NCBI GenBank assembly: GCA_027484575.1
Contig: JAIXSQ010000012.1
Coordinates: 1 to 64,000, forward strand
DNA from: Comamonadaceae bacterium
GTDB taxonomy: Bacteria > Pseudomonadota > Gammaproteobacteria > Burkholderiales > Burkholderiaceae_C
Length of the DNA stretch: 64,000 bases
Reading direction: 5' to 3'
Within the stretch, counting starts at the first letter, position 1; the number at the start of each line of letters is the position of its first letter. This document shows, piece after piece, positions 37,193 through 44,987 of this stretch. The translations under genes and the position numbers were made by a program. Below the pieces are notes generated by a model. The model did not search any database. It saw nothing but the letters and a program-made list of their open reading frames with translations, and was not told where the DNA came from.

Positions 37193-38451
37193 ACTGGCTG
37201 GCCGACAAGATCGAGCAGTGGCCGACAGCCAAGCTGCTGCCCTATGCCCGCAACGCACGCACCCACTCCGATGAGCAGGTGGCGCAGATCGCTGCCAGCA
37301 TCGCCGAGTTCGGATTCACCAATCCGATCCTGGCGGGCAGCGACGGCATCATCGTTGCTGGTCACGGACGCTTGGCCGCCGCCCAGAAACTCGGGCTGGA
37401 GATCGTGCCGGTGGTCGTGCTGGATCACCTGACGCCAACGCAGCGCCGCGCCCTGGTCATCGCGGACAACCGCATCGCCGAGAACGCGGGTTGGGACGAC
37501 GCGATGTTGCGCATCGAACTGGAAGCCTTGCAGCTGGAAGGCTTCGACCTCGACATCACCGGCTTCGACGCCGACGCGCTGGCGGAACTGATCGCGGGCG
37601 ACGAGCCGGACAACGAGGGGCAGACCGATGAGGATGCGGTGCCGGAGATTGGCGAGACGCCGATCTCGCGCCCGGGCGATGTCTGGGTGCTGGGCCCACA
37701 CCGGCTGCTGTGCGGCGATGCCACTGTGGCGGCAAGCTACGAGGCTTTGCTGCAAGGCGAGCCGGTCGACATGGTCTTCACAGACCCGCCGTATAACGTG
37801 AACTACGCCAACAGCGCCAAAGACAAGATGCGCGGCAAGGATCGCGCGATCCTGAACGACAACCTGGGCGACGGGTTCTACGACTTCCTGCTGGCGGCAT
37901 TGACGCCCACCGTGGCGCATTGCCGGGGCGGGATCTACGTGGCGATGTCGTCCAGCGAACTGGATGTGCTGCAGGCTGCCTTCCGCGCAGCCGGTGGCAA
38001 GTGGTCGACCTTCATCATCTGGGCCAAGAACACCTTCACGCTGGGCCGCGCCGACTACCAGCGCCAGTACGAGCCGATCCTCTACGGTTGGCCCGAGGGC
38101 GCGCAACGCCACTGGTGTGGCGACCGCGATCAGGGCGACGTCTGGAACATCAAGAAGCCGCAGAAGAACGATCTGCACCCGACGATGAAGCCGGTGGAAC
38201 TGGTCGAGCGCGCGCTGCGCAATTCGAGCCGACCCGGCAACGTGGTGCTCGATCCCTTCGGTGGCTCTGGCACGACGTTGATCGCAGCGGAGAAGTCAGG
38301 CCGCGTTGCGCGGCTGATCGAACTCGATCCGAAGTACGTGGACGTGATCGTGCGCCGGTGGGAGGACTTCACCGGGAAGCAGGCCACCCGCGAGGCGGAT
38401 GGCGCGGCGCTCGATCAGGCGGCGAGCGACTCGTCGACGATCTCGCAGTGA
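37189..38451 (+). CDS. ParB-domain DNA methyltransferase, DPPY type
   Basis: A 420-residue fusion with the same layout as the gene before: ParB-like domain at residues 1-95 (LLPYARNARTHSDEQVAQIAASI, GHGRLAAAQKLGL), an acidic linker, then a methylase with D199-P-P-Y202 and LDPFGGSGTTLIAAE near the end. DPPY points to N6-adenine methylation. The two are paralogues with different target chemistry. Its last 37 bp overlap the end of the convergent minus-strand gene. Confidence 0.87.
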   Translation: MNWLADKIEQWPTAKLLPYARNARTHSDEQVAQIAASIAEFGFTNPILAGSDGIIVAGHGRLAAAQKLGLEIVPVVVLDHLTPTQRRALVIADNRIAENAGWDDAMLRIELEALQLEGFDLDITGFDADALAELIAGDEPDNEGQTDEDAVPEIGETPISRPGDVWVLGPHRLLCGDATVAASYEALLQGEPVDMVFTDPPYNVNYANSAKDKMRGKDRAILNDNLGDGFYDFLLAALTPTVAHCRGGIYVAMSSSELDVLQAAFRAAGGKWSTFIIWAKNTFTLGRADYQRQYEPILYGWPEGAQRHWCGDRDQGDVWNIKKPQKNDLHPTMKPVELVERALRNSSRPGNVVLDPFGGSGTTLIAAEKSGRVARLIELDPKYVDVIVRRWEDFTGKQATREADGAALDQAASDSSTISQ

Positions 38452-38780
38452 ATCACGAAGCCCGTCAGGTAAGGCAGGCCGCGCGGGATGCCGTATTGCT
38501 TGCTGGTCTGGCGACCAATCGTCCAGCCCATCCAGCGTTGGGTGGCTGCGTTGATCGCGTCCGCCAGGGCCTTGCCTTCGTAAAGCCCGTTCTGGACATC
38601 GTCGGCAAAGTGGCGTCCGTGGCGGCTGTCGAGGAAGACCTGCACCGATTCGAGGGGCTGGCCGGTGGCGTCCGAGATGGCGCTCATCGCCAGGGGCCAC
38701 GCGCCGCTGGCTTGCTCGTTCATCGTGCCCCAAAAGCCCCAGGCTTCGTTCTGGGTGGCGGGGATCTGGATGCTGGTCAT
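38415..38780 (-). CDS. Unknown element-encoded protein (minus-strand island, gene 3)
   Basis: A 121-residue protein, MTSIQIPATQNEAWGFWGTMN..., with a segment FLDSRHGRHFADDVQNGL and an ending YLTGFVIHCEIVDE. I have the impression that it belongs to a family spread among integrative elements, but no function is known. AAGGAG precedes the ATG. It reads against the second methylase and overlaps its end by 37 bp. A copy of the 32-bp element lies about 39 bp before the start. Confidence 0.6.
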   Translation of the reverse strand: MTSIQIPATQNEAWGFWGTMNEQASGAWPLAMSAISDATGQPLESVQVFLDSRHGRHFADDVQNGLYEGKALADAINAATQRWMGWTIGRQTSKQYGIPRGLPYLTGFVIHCEIVDESLAA

Positions 38781-38818
38781 GGGTGATTTCTCCTTTGGGT
38801 TGATCGTTGCGACACCCG

Positions 38819-38850
38819 TAGTAACGCGCTGTTCGATTGAGAAGCCAAGC
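38819..38850 (-). repeat. 32-bp bipartite element, copy 2
   Basis: Plus-strand form: TAACGCGCTGTTC, six variable bases, GAAGCCAAGC. The first positions deviate (TAGTAAC for GATGAAC). Directly next to it GCCAAGC-GCC-GCTTGGC (38844-38860) forms a hairpin after the stop of the DUF3489 gene. Confidence 0.75.
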
Positions 38851-38880
38851 GCCGCTTGGCCTCTTTCTCGATCTTTCTGA

Positions 38881-39402
38881 TCAGGCGATGCGGTAGACCC
38901 GCTCGCCGCCCTGCGGCTTGTCCGAGACGATGGTCAGGCCCAGCTTTTTCTTGAAGGCTCCGGCAAAGGTGCCGCGCACCGTGTGCGCCTGCCAGCCGGT
39001 GGCGGTGCAGATCTGGCCGATGGTCGCGCCCTCGGGGCGTTGAAGCATCCGGATCACGTCGGCCTGCTTGCTGTTGTCGCGCGTGCGCGGCTTGGCCTGT
39101 GTCGGCGCTTGCGTCCACGTCGCTTCGGCGGCGGCAACAGCCTGCTCCAGTTCGGCATCGACTTCCGGCGTCGGCTGCGGGATCGTGGGGCGCTTCATGC
39201 CCAAGGCGTCGTAGCCCTCGGCGGCGACGCACCAGCCCTCGCCGTCGGGCGTGATCAGGGCGCGGTTGAACATCCCGTCGAGCACCTTCTTGCGTGCGCC
39301 GCCTTTGATGTTGTCGGGGAACCATTCGATCTTGCCGCCGCTGGTGTTGATGGCCTTGGCGAGGATGGCGTGCTGGGCCGGGGTGAGTTGGGTGGTGGTC
39401 AT
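38881..39402 (-). CDS. DUF3489 domain protein (minus-strand island, gene 2)
   Basis: A 173-residue protein. The N-terminal LTPAQHAILAKAINTSGGKIEWFPDNIKGGARKKVLDGM and a C-terminal HTH-like domain (QADVIRMLQRPEGATIGQICTATGWQAHTVRGTFAGAFKKKLGL) match DUF3489 proteins from plasmids and integrative elements. The C-terminal part looks like a winged helix and may bind DNA. The start at 39402 has GGAG upstream. It is carried on the opposite strand to all the genes around it and preceded by the 32-bp element. Confidence 0.78.
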   Translation of the reverse strand: MTTTQLTPAQHAILAKAINTSGGKIEWFPDNIKGGARKKVLDGMFNRALITPDGEGWCVAAEGYDALGMKRPTIPQPTPEVDAELEQAVAAAEATWTQAPTQAKPRTRDNSKQADVIRMLQRPEGATIGQICTATGWQAHTVRGTFAGAFKKKLGLTIVSDKPQGGERVYRIA

Positions 39403-39436
39403 GGGCTGCTCCTTCGGGGGTGGTGGATGACGATGT

Positions 39437-39468
39437 GATGAACGCGCTGTTCGGGAGTGAAGCCAAGC
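39437..39468 (-). repeat. 32-bp bipartite element, copy 3
   Basis: Plus-strand form: GATGAACGCGCTGTTC, six variable bases, GAAGCCAAGC. It lies 35 bp before the DUF3489 start and beside a hairpin CCAAGCG-CTTTC-CGCTTGG (39463-39481) downstream of the DUF6900 gene. Confidence 0.8.
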
Positions 39469-39497
39469 GCTTTCCGCTTGGTTTCGTGGGTTTCCGA

Positions 39498-39704
39498 TCA
39501 GTCCTTGGCGAGCTCCGCTTCCGTGGCTTTCGGGCTCGACGCGCCGAGTTCGACGCCCGCCTTGAAGGCCGCTTCCAGCGCGTCCCGGATGCACCACACC
39601 GCTGTGTCATGGAAGTCCAGGCTGTCGGCGTGGCGGGTTTGCAGGGTGTCGATGCCCAGATGCTTCTGGGCGATCAGGGTGAGGATGGTGTCGATCTGGC
39701 TCAT
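39498..39704 (-). CDS. Small DUF6900-like protein (minus-strand island, gene 1)
   Basis: A 68-residue protein, MSQIDTILTLIAQKHLGIDTLQTRHADSLDFHDTAVWCIRDALEAAFKAG..., which I take as the DUF6900 family common in integrative elements. The pattern LGIDTLETR-x-SDSLDFH is its hallmark. Function unknown. GAAAGGAAA precedes the ATG at 39704, and the 32-bp element stands 35 bp before the start, as in its two neighbours. Confidence 0.7.
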   Translation of the reverse strand: MSQIDTILTLIAQKHLGIDTLQTRHADSLDFHDTAVWCIRDALEAAFKAGVELGASSPKATEAELAKD

Positions 39705-39738
39705 GGCGTTTCCTTTCGGGGTGTGGTTGGCGTGACGT

Positions 39739-39770
39739 GATGAACGCGCTGTTCCCGATGGAAGCCAAGC
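39739..39770 (-). repeat. 32-bp bipartite element, copy 4
   Basis: Plus-strand form: GATGAACGCGCTGTTC, six variable bases (CCGATG), GAAGCCAAGC. It lies upstream of the DUF6900-like gene. The hairpin that accompanies copies 2 and 3 is absent here, where no minus-strand gene lies upstream. Confidence 0.8.
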
Positions 39771-39813
39771 TCAATCCGCAGGAATGACGAACAGATGATT
39801 GAAGAAGGTGACG

Positions 39814-40374
39814 ATGGGACTCTCGATTCGCGCCTACGCGCGCCACCGTGGCGTGTCGCACGTGGCCGTGAAGAAGGCCATCGACACCGGGCGGATCACC
39901 GCACTGCCAGACGGCACCATTGATCCGGATGCGGCGGACGCCCAGTGGGCACAAAACACATTGCAGCCGCGCCGCGCCGCTGCGCAGGAAAAGGTCGGCA
40001 CCACGAGGGCGCGCCCCGCGCCCGCTGAAGCAACACCGCAGCGCGATGTCGCCGACACCAGCACAGCGCCGATGTCGGCGGGCGGTACGTCACTCTTGCA
40101 GGCGCGCACGGTCAACGAGGTGCTCAAGGCCAAGCTCAACAACCTGGAGCTGGCGCACCGTAAGAAGGAACTGGTGGATCGGGCGCAGGCCGTGGCACAC
40201 GTTTTCAAGCTCGCCCGCATCGAACGCGACGCCTGGTTGAACTGGCCCGCGCGCATCTCGGGGCAGATGGCCTCCGCGCTTGGCGTTGACGCGCACACGA
40301 TGCACGTCACCCTGGAAGCCGCAGTGCGCGAGCACCTGATCGAACTGGGCGAACTGCGCCCGCGCGTGGATTGA
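39814..40374 (+). CDS. Terminase small subunit-like protein (Nu1 type)
   Basis: A 186-residue protein. The N-terminal winged-helix motif (IRAYARHRGVSHVAVKKAIDTGRITALPDGTIDPDAADAQWAQNT) and the helical second half with VNEVLKAKLNNLELAHRKKELVDRAQAV resemble Nu1-type small terminase or phage DNA-packaging proteins, which find the packaging site. GAAGAAGGTG before the ATG at 39814 favours that start over a TTG 15 bases earlier. It overlaps the frame of the large subunit region at its stop. Confidence 0.78.
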   Translation: MGLSIRAYARHRGVSHVAVKKAIDTGRITALPDGTIDPDAADAQWAQNTLQPRRAAAQEKVGTTRARPAPAEATPQRDVADTSTAPMSAGGTSLLQARTVNEVLKAKLNNLELAHRKKELVDRAQAVAHVFKLARIERDAWLNWPARISGQMASALGVDAHTMHVTLEAAVREHLIELGELRPRVD

Positions 40375-40376
40375 CG

Positions 40377-42332
40377 ATGGACGATTACGAAGGCGCTGTT
40401 GAGATCGAACGCGCGTGGCGCGACGGCTTGACGCCTGATCCGCTACTCACCGTGTCGGAATGGTCGGATCGCCATCGGATGCTCTCCAGCAAGGCGTCCG
40501 CCGAACCCGGGCGCTGGCGCACCAGCCGCACGCCGTACCTGAAGGCGATCATGGATTGCCTGTCGCCGACCTCGCCGGTTGAGCGCGTGGCGTTCATGAA
40601 GGCTGCGCAGCTCGGTGCGACCGAAATGGGCTCGAACTGGATTGGCTACGTGATCCACCACGCACCGGGCCCGATGATGGCGGTCTGGCCGACGGTGGAG
40701 ATGGCCAAGCGCAACTCGAAGCAGCGGATCGACCCGCTGATCGAGGAGTCGGCGGCGCTGGCGGAACTGATCGCGCCCGCACGCAGCCGGGATTCGGGCA
40801 ACACGATTCTGGCCAAGGAGTTCCGGGGCGGCGTGCTGGTGATGACCGGCGCGAACAGCGCGGTCGGCCTGCGCTCGATGCCAGTGCGCTACCTGTTCCT
40901 CGACGAGGTCGACGGCTATCCGCTGGACGTCGAGGGCGAAGGTGATGCGATCTCGCTGGCCGAGGCGCGCACGCGCACCTTTGCCCGGCGCAAGATCTTC
41001 ATCGTTTCGACGCCGACGATCTCGGGTGCCTCGGCCATCGAGCGCGAGTACGAGGCCAGCGACCAACGCCGCTACTTCGTGCCGTGCCCACACTGCAACC
41101 ACCCGCAGTGGTTGCGCTTCGAGCAACTGCGCTGGGACAAGGGTGCGCCGGAATCCGCCGCCTACATCTGCGAATCCTGCGAAACCGCGATTGCCGAGCA
41201 TCACAAGACGTGGATGCTGGAGCACGGCGAGTGGCGCGCGATGGCAGACGGCAAGACGGCGGGATTTCACCTGTCGTCGCTGTACAGCCCGGTGGGATGG
41301 CGCTCGTGGCGCGACATCGCCGCCGCGTGGGAAGCCGCCGTCAACAAGGAATCGGGATCGGCCGCCGCGATCAAGACCTTCAAGAACACCGAACTGGGCG
41401 AAACCTGGGTCGAGGAAGGCGAAGCGCCCGACTGGCAACGGCTGGCCGAGCGACGCGAGGAGTACCGCATCGGCAGCGTGCCGCAAGGCGGTCTGCTGCT
41501 GGTTGGCGGCGCGGACGTGCAGAAGGATCGGATCGAGGCCTCGATCTGGGCCTTCGGGCGCGGCAAGGAATCGTGGCTGGTCGAGCACCGCGTGCTGATG
41601 GGTGACACCGCCCGCGACGCGGTGTGGAAAGCCCTGGCCGCGATGCTGACCGAGCAGTGGACGCACGCATCGGGCGCGGCAATGCCGCTGGCGCGCTTCG
41701 CGCTGGACACCGGCTTTGCCACGCAGGAAGCCTACGCCTTCGTGCGTGCCTGCCACGATGCGCGCGTGATGGCGGTCAAGGGCGTGCCGCGCGGCGCGGC
41801 CCTGATCGGCACGCCCACGGCCATCGATGTCTCGCAGGGCGGCAAGAAGCTGCGCCGGGGCATCAAGGTGTTCACGGTGGCGGGCGGCATCGCCAAGCTG
41901 GAGTTCTACAACAACCTGCGCAAGAGCGCGGACGTCGGCGAGGACGGCTTGACCCCGGTGTTTCCTGCCGGGTTCGTCCATCTGCCGAAGATCGACGCCG
42001 AGTTCATCCAGCAGCTCTGCGCGGAGCAATTGATCACCCGCCGCGACCGCAACGGCTTCCCGGTGCGCGAGTGGCAAAAGATGCGCGAGCGCAACGAGGC
42101 CCTGGACTGCTATGTCTACGCCCGCGCGGCCGCATCCAGCGCGGGACTGGATCGCTTCGAGGAACGCCACTGGCGCGAACTGGAGCGGCAACTGGGGGTT
42201 GTACCCCCACCGGATGAGCCACCGCCCATCCACGACATCGAATTGAACGAGGCCACCCAACGCGGTGGCCTCGCTGCTTCTGGCACCCGCAATTCCGGTC
42301 GGCGCGTCATCCGAAGCCGTTGGCTTCGCTGA
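40377..42332 (+). CDS. Terminase large subunit (GpA family)
   Basis: A 651-residue packaging motor of the lambda GpA type. The ATPase part has MKAAQLGATEMGSNW (Walker A-like) and YLFLDEVDGYPLD (Walker B). A zinc-finger-like pair CPHC / CESC follows around residues 240-265. The nuclease part begins near residue 370, with GGADVQKDRIEASIW. The chosen ATG at 40377 is two codons after a possible TTG start. It should cut concatemers and pump DNA into the head. Confidence 0.93.
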   Translation: MDDYEGAVEIERAWRDGLTPDPLLTVSEWSDRHRMLSSKASAEPGRWRTSRTPYLKAIMDCLSPTSPVERVAFMKAAQLGATEMGSNWIGYVIHHAPGPMMAVWPTVEMAKRNSKQRIDPLIEESAALAELIAPARSRDSGNTILAKEFRGGVLVMTGANSAVGLRSMPVRYLFLDEVDGYPLDVEGEGDAISLAEARTRTFARRKIFIVSTPTISGASAIEREYEASDQRRYFVPCPHCNHPQWLRFEQLRWDKGAPESAAYICESCETAIAEHHKTWMLEHGEWRAMADGKTAGFHLSSLYSPVGWRSWRDIAAAWEAAVNKESGSAAAIKTFKNTELGETWVEEGEAPDWQRLAERREEYRIGSVPQGGLLLVGGADVQKDRIEASIWAFGRGKESWLVEHRVLMGDTARDAVWKALAAMLTEQWTHASGAAMPLARFALDTGFATQEAYAFVRACHDARVMAVKGVPRGAALIGTPTAIDVSQGGKKLRRGIKVFTVAGGIAKLEFYNNLRKSADVGEDGLTPVFPAGFVHLPKIDAEFIQQLCAEQLITRRDRNGFPVREWQKMRERNEALDCYVYARAAASSAGLDRFEERHWRELERQLGVVPPPDEPPPIHDIELNEATQRGGLAASGTRNSGRRVIRSRWLR

Positions 42333-42361
42333 CGGCGGCGGCTTCAAACCAAGGAGAACAC

Positions 42362-42853
42362 ATGAGTCTTGCCACCCGCATCGAGAGCCTGGTCATCCGG
42401 GTCGCCCAAGAGTTCAACGACGTCCGGGCGACCGCAGGCAATCTCGCCAGCCTGTCCACCACCGACAAGTCAAGTCTGGTCGCGGCGATCAACGAGCTGA
42501 AGGCGGCGGTGCTTTCCGCCACCGCCATCGACGACAACCAGGTCGCCACCTCCACCACCTACTCGTCGAACAAGATCGTGTCGCTGCTGGACGCGCTCAA
42601 GGCCGACATCCTCGGTGGAGCGGACGCTGCCTACGACACCCTGGTCGAGATCCAGCAGCTACTCCAGAACGGCGCGAGCGGGCTGGACGCGCTCCTGGCC
42701 GCCGTCAACCTGCGCGTGCGCTTCGACGCGGCGCAGACCCTGACCGTGGCCGAGCAGCTGCAGGCCCGCACCAACATTGGTGCGGTCGCGGCCGCCGATG
42801 TCGGCAATACCGACACCGACTTCGTCGTGATATTCGACGGGGCGCTGGCCTGA
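42362..42853 (+). CDS. Tail-fibre-like protein 1 between terminase and portal
   Basis: A 163-residue protein beginning MSLATRIESLVIRVAQEFNDVR. The segment NLASLSTTDKSSLVAAINELKAAV is a motif seen in phage tail-fibre and appendage proteins, where it leads into a trimeric coiled stalk. RTNIGAVAAADVGNTDTDFVVIFD near the end is also fibre-like. AAGGAGAA precedes the ATG. The place, between large terminase and gpW, is unusual for a fibre gene. It may be a head-fibre or decoration protein. Confidence 0.65.
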   Translation: MSLATRIESLVIRVAQEFNDVRATAGNLASLSTTDKSSLVAAINELKAAVLSATAIDDNQVATSTTYSSNKIVSLLDALKADILGGADAAYDTLVEIQQLLQNGASGLDALLAAVNLRVRFDAAQTLTVAEQLQARTNIGAVAAADVGNTDTDFVVIFDGALA

Positions 42854-43245
42854 TGAGTCTCGCGTCCAGCATCGCCGCGCTGGCGGCGCGCATCGGCTTC
42901 GAGGTCAAGACCAAGATCGACGCCACACATCCCGGCCTTGCCCGGGTGTGGGTGAGCTTCGGCTACGTCAGCGGTCAGGTCGTCATCGCCAGCGCGCACA
43001 ACGTCGCCAGCGTCGTGCGCACGGCGGCAGGCCGTTACCGCGTGCATTTCGCGGTGCCGATGCCGGATGCGAACTACTGCTGGACGGCGCTCGCGCGCAG
43101 CAGCAGCAATAGCGGCCAGCAGCGTCTGGCCCTCGTGCGCGCCAGCTCCGACCTCAAGACGGCCCAGTACGTCGACATCTCCTGCGCGACGACGGCAACG
43201 TCGTTCGACGACTCGTCCGAAATCAATCTCGTGGTGTACCGCTGA
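42853..43245 (+). CDS. Tail-fibre-like protein 2 between terminase and portal
   Basis: A 130-residue protein with the pattern ARVWVSFGYVSGQVVIASAHNVASVVRTAAGRYRVHFAVPMPDANYCW, a repeat known from tips of phage tail fibres (NVSS...GDYTV.FA..MPDANY). The ATG shares one base with the stop of the previous gene (TGATG), so the two proteins are made together. It might form the receptor-binding or distal part of the same fibre as its neighbour. Confidence 0.65.
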   Translation: MSLASSIAALAARIGFEVKTKIDATHPGLARVWVSFGYVSGQVVIASAHNVASVVRTAAGRYRVHFAVPMPDANYCWTALARSSSNSGQQRLALVRASSDLKTAQYVDISCATTATSFDDSSEINLVVYR

Positions 43246-43466
43246 TGGCCTACACAGAAATCCAACTCCAGGCCTTGGAGAGCGCGCTCGCCAAGGGCGA
43301 ACGGCGCGTGACCTTTGCCGACAAGACCGTCGAGTACCGATCGGTCGACGAACTGATGGCCGCGATCCGCGAGGTCAGGCGCGGACTGCTGCAGCAAGCG
43401 GCTGAAACCGGGCTGCTGCCTGGTGCACCGCGCCAGATCCGGGTTACGACCTCCAAGGGGTTCTGA
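43245..43466 (+). CDS. Head-tail connector gpW
   Basis: A 73-residue protein of the gpW family: two helices around a beta hairpin, MAYTEIQLQALESALAKGERRVTFADKTVEYRSVDELMAAIREVRR. In lambda gpW plugs the portal after packaging and joins head to tail. The gene overlaps the genes on both sides by one base (TGATG). Confidence 0.85.
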   Translation: MAYTEIQLQALESALAKGERRVTFADKTVEYRSVDELMAAIREVRRGLLQQAAETGLLPGAPRQIRVTTSKGF

Positions 43467-44977
43467 TGGCCTGGTACTCCAAACTTCGAAGCCTCTTTGG
43501 TCAGCCTCCTGTTCACGAGGCGGCGGGGCGTGGCCGTCGCTCGCTGGCGTGGATGCCCGGCAACCCCGGCGCGGTCGCCACGATGCTGGCGACCAGCAAC
43601 GAACTGCGCGGCAAGAGCCGTGACCTCGTGCGCCGCAATGCGTGGGCGCAGGCAGGCATCGAAGCCTTCGTGGCCAACGCGGTCGGCACCGGCATCAAGC
43701 CCCAGAGCCTGTCGCCCGACGAGGCGTTCAAGGCCGAAGTGCAGGCGCTGTGGCGCGACTGGACGGCGGAAGCCGACGCCGCCGGTCAGACCGACTTCTA
43801 CGGTCTGCAGGCGCTGGCCTGCCGCGCAATGCTCGAAGGCGGCGAATGCCTGATCCGCCTGCGGCCGCGACGCCCGGAGGACGGGCTGGTCGTGCCGCTG
43901 CAGCTTCAGTTGCTGGAGCCCGAGCACCTGCCGATCAATCTGAACACCGATCTGCCTTCGGGCAACGTCGTGCGCTCCGGCATCGAGTTCGACAGCCTGG
44001 GGCGGCGCGTGGCCTACCACCTGTACCGCTCGCATCCCGAGGACGGGCGTCTTGCGCCGATGTCCGGCCAGGGCGGAATGGACACGGTGCGCATCCCGGC
44101 TGCGGAGATCATCCATCTGTTCCGCGTACTGCGCCCGGGCCAGATTCGCGGCGAGCCGTGGTTGTCGCGTGCCCTGGTCAAGCTCAATGAGCTCGACCAG
44201 TACGACGACGCCGAGCTGGTACGCAAGAAGACCGCCGCGATGTTCGCGGGCTTCGTCACGCGCGCCAACCCGGAAGACAACCTGATGGGCGAAGGCAATG
44301 CGGACGCCGACGGCATCGCGCTCGCCGGGCTGGAGCCGGGCACGCTGCAGATTCTGGAGCCCGGCGAGGACATCAAGTTCTCCGATCCCGCCGACGTAGG
44401 TGGTTCGTACTCCGAGTTCCTGCGCACGCAGTTCCGCGCGGTTGCCGCCGCCATTGGCATCACCTACGAGCAACTGACCGGCGATCTGACCGGCGTGAAC
44501 TACTCGTCCATCCGTGCCGGGATGCTGGAGTTCCGGCGTCGCTGCGAGATGGTGCAGCACGGCGTGCTGGTGCATCAGCTGTGCCGCCCGGTGTGGGCGG
44601 CGTGGATGAAGCAGGCCGTGCTCGCCGGGACGCTCGACGCGCCGGGCTTCGCGCGTGGCGGGCCTGCCCGCCGTCGCCAGTACCTCGCTGTGAAGTGGAT
44701 TCCGCAGGGCTGGCAGTGGGTCGATCCGGAGAAGGAGTTCAAGGCGATGTTGCTGGCCATCCGTGCGGGCTTGATGTCGCGCTCGGAAGCCATCTCGGCC
44801 TTTGGCTACGACGCAGAGGACGTCGACCGCGAGATCGCCGCCGACAACCAGCGCGCTGACGACCTCGGCCTGATTTTCGATTCCGACCCTCGCCATACGT
44901 CCAAGGACGGCGGCAGTGCGGAACCCAACCGCAACGCGGTCACGACCGACGCATCCGGCAGCACTTCGACTGCCTGA
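43466..44977 (+). CDS. Portal protein (lambda gpB family)
   Basis: A 503-residue portal protein that forms the dodecameric DNA gate of the head. Typical motifs: ARDLVRRNAWAQAGIEAFVANAVGTGI-like start (SRDLVRRNAWAQ), IIHLFRVLRPGQIRGEPWL, and FRAVAAAIGITYEQLTGDLTGVNYSSIRAG in the middle. Length agrees with gpB (533). It follows gpW, as in lambda. Confidence 0.94.
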   Translation: MAWYSKLRSLFGQPPVHEAAGRGRRSLAWMPGNPGAVATMLATSNELRGKSRDLVRRNAWAQAGIEAFVANAVGTGIKPQSLSPDEAFKAEVQALWRDWTAEADAAGQTDFYGLQALACRAMLEGGECLIRLRPRRPEDGLVVPLQLQLLEPEHLPINLNTDLPSGNVVRSGIEFDSLGRRVAYHLYRSHPEDGRLAPMSGQGGMDTVRIPAAEIIHLFRVLRPGQIRGEPWLSRALVKLNELDQYDDAELVRKKTAAMFAGFVTRANPEDNLMGEGNADADGIALAGLEPGTLQILEPGEDIKFSDPADVGGSYSEFLRTQFRAVAAAIGITYEQLTGDLTGVNYSSIRAGMLEFRRRCEMVQHGVLVHQLCRPVWAAWMKQAVLAGTLDAPGFARGGPARRRQYLAVKWIPQGWQWVDPEKEFKAMLLAIRAGLMSRSEAISAFGYDAEDVDREIAADNQRADDLGLIFDSDPRHTSKDGGSAEPNRNAVTTDASGSTSTA

Positions 44978-44987
44978 AGGATTTCCC

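Noticed and set aside
35777..38451. ParB proteins as a partition system
   Set aside because: Both ParB domains are fused to DNA methylases and there is no ParA gene or parS-like site nearby.
39740..39787. Tiny plus-strand ORF MNALFPMEAKLNPQE within the repeat element
   Set aside because: The six central bases vary freely between copies and one copy lacks the ATG, so the conserved part is a DNA motif, not a peptide; no ribosome site.
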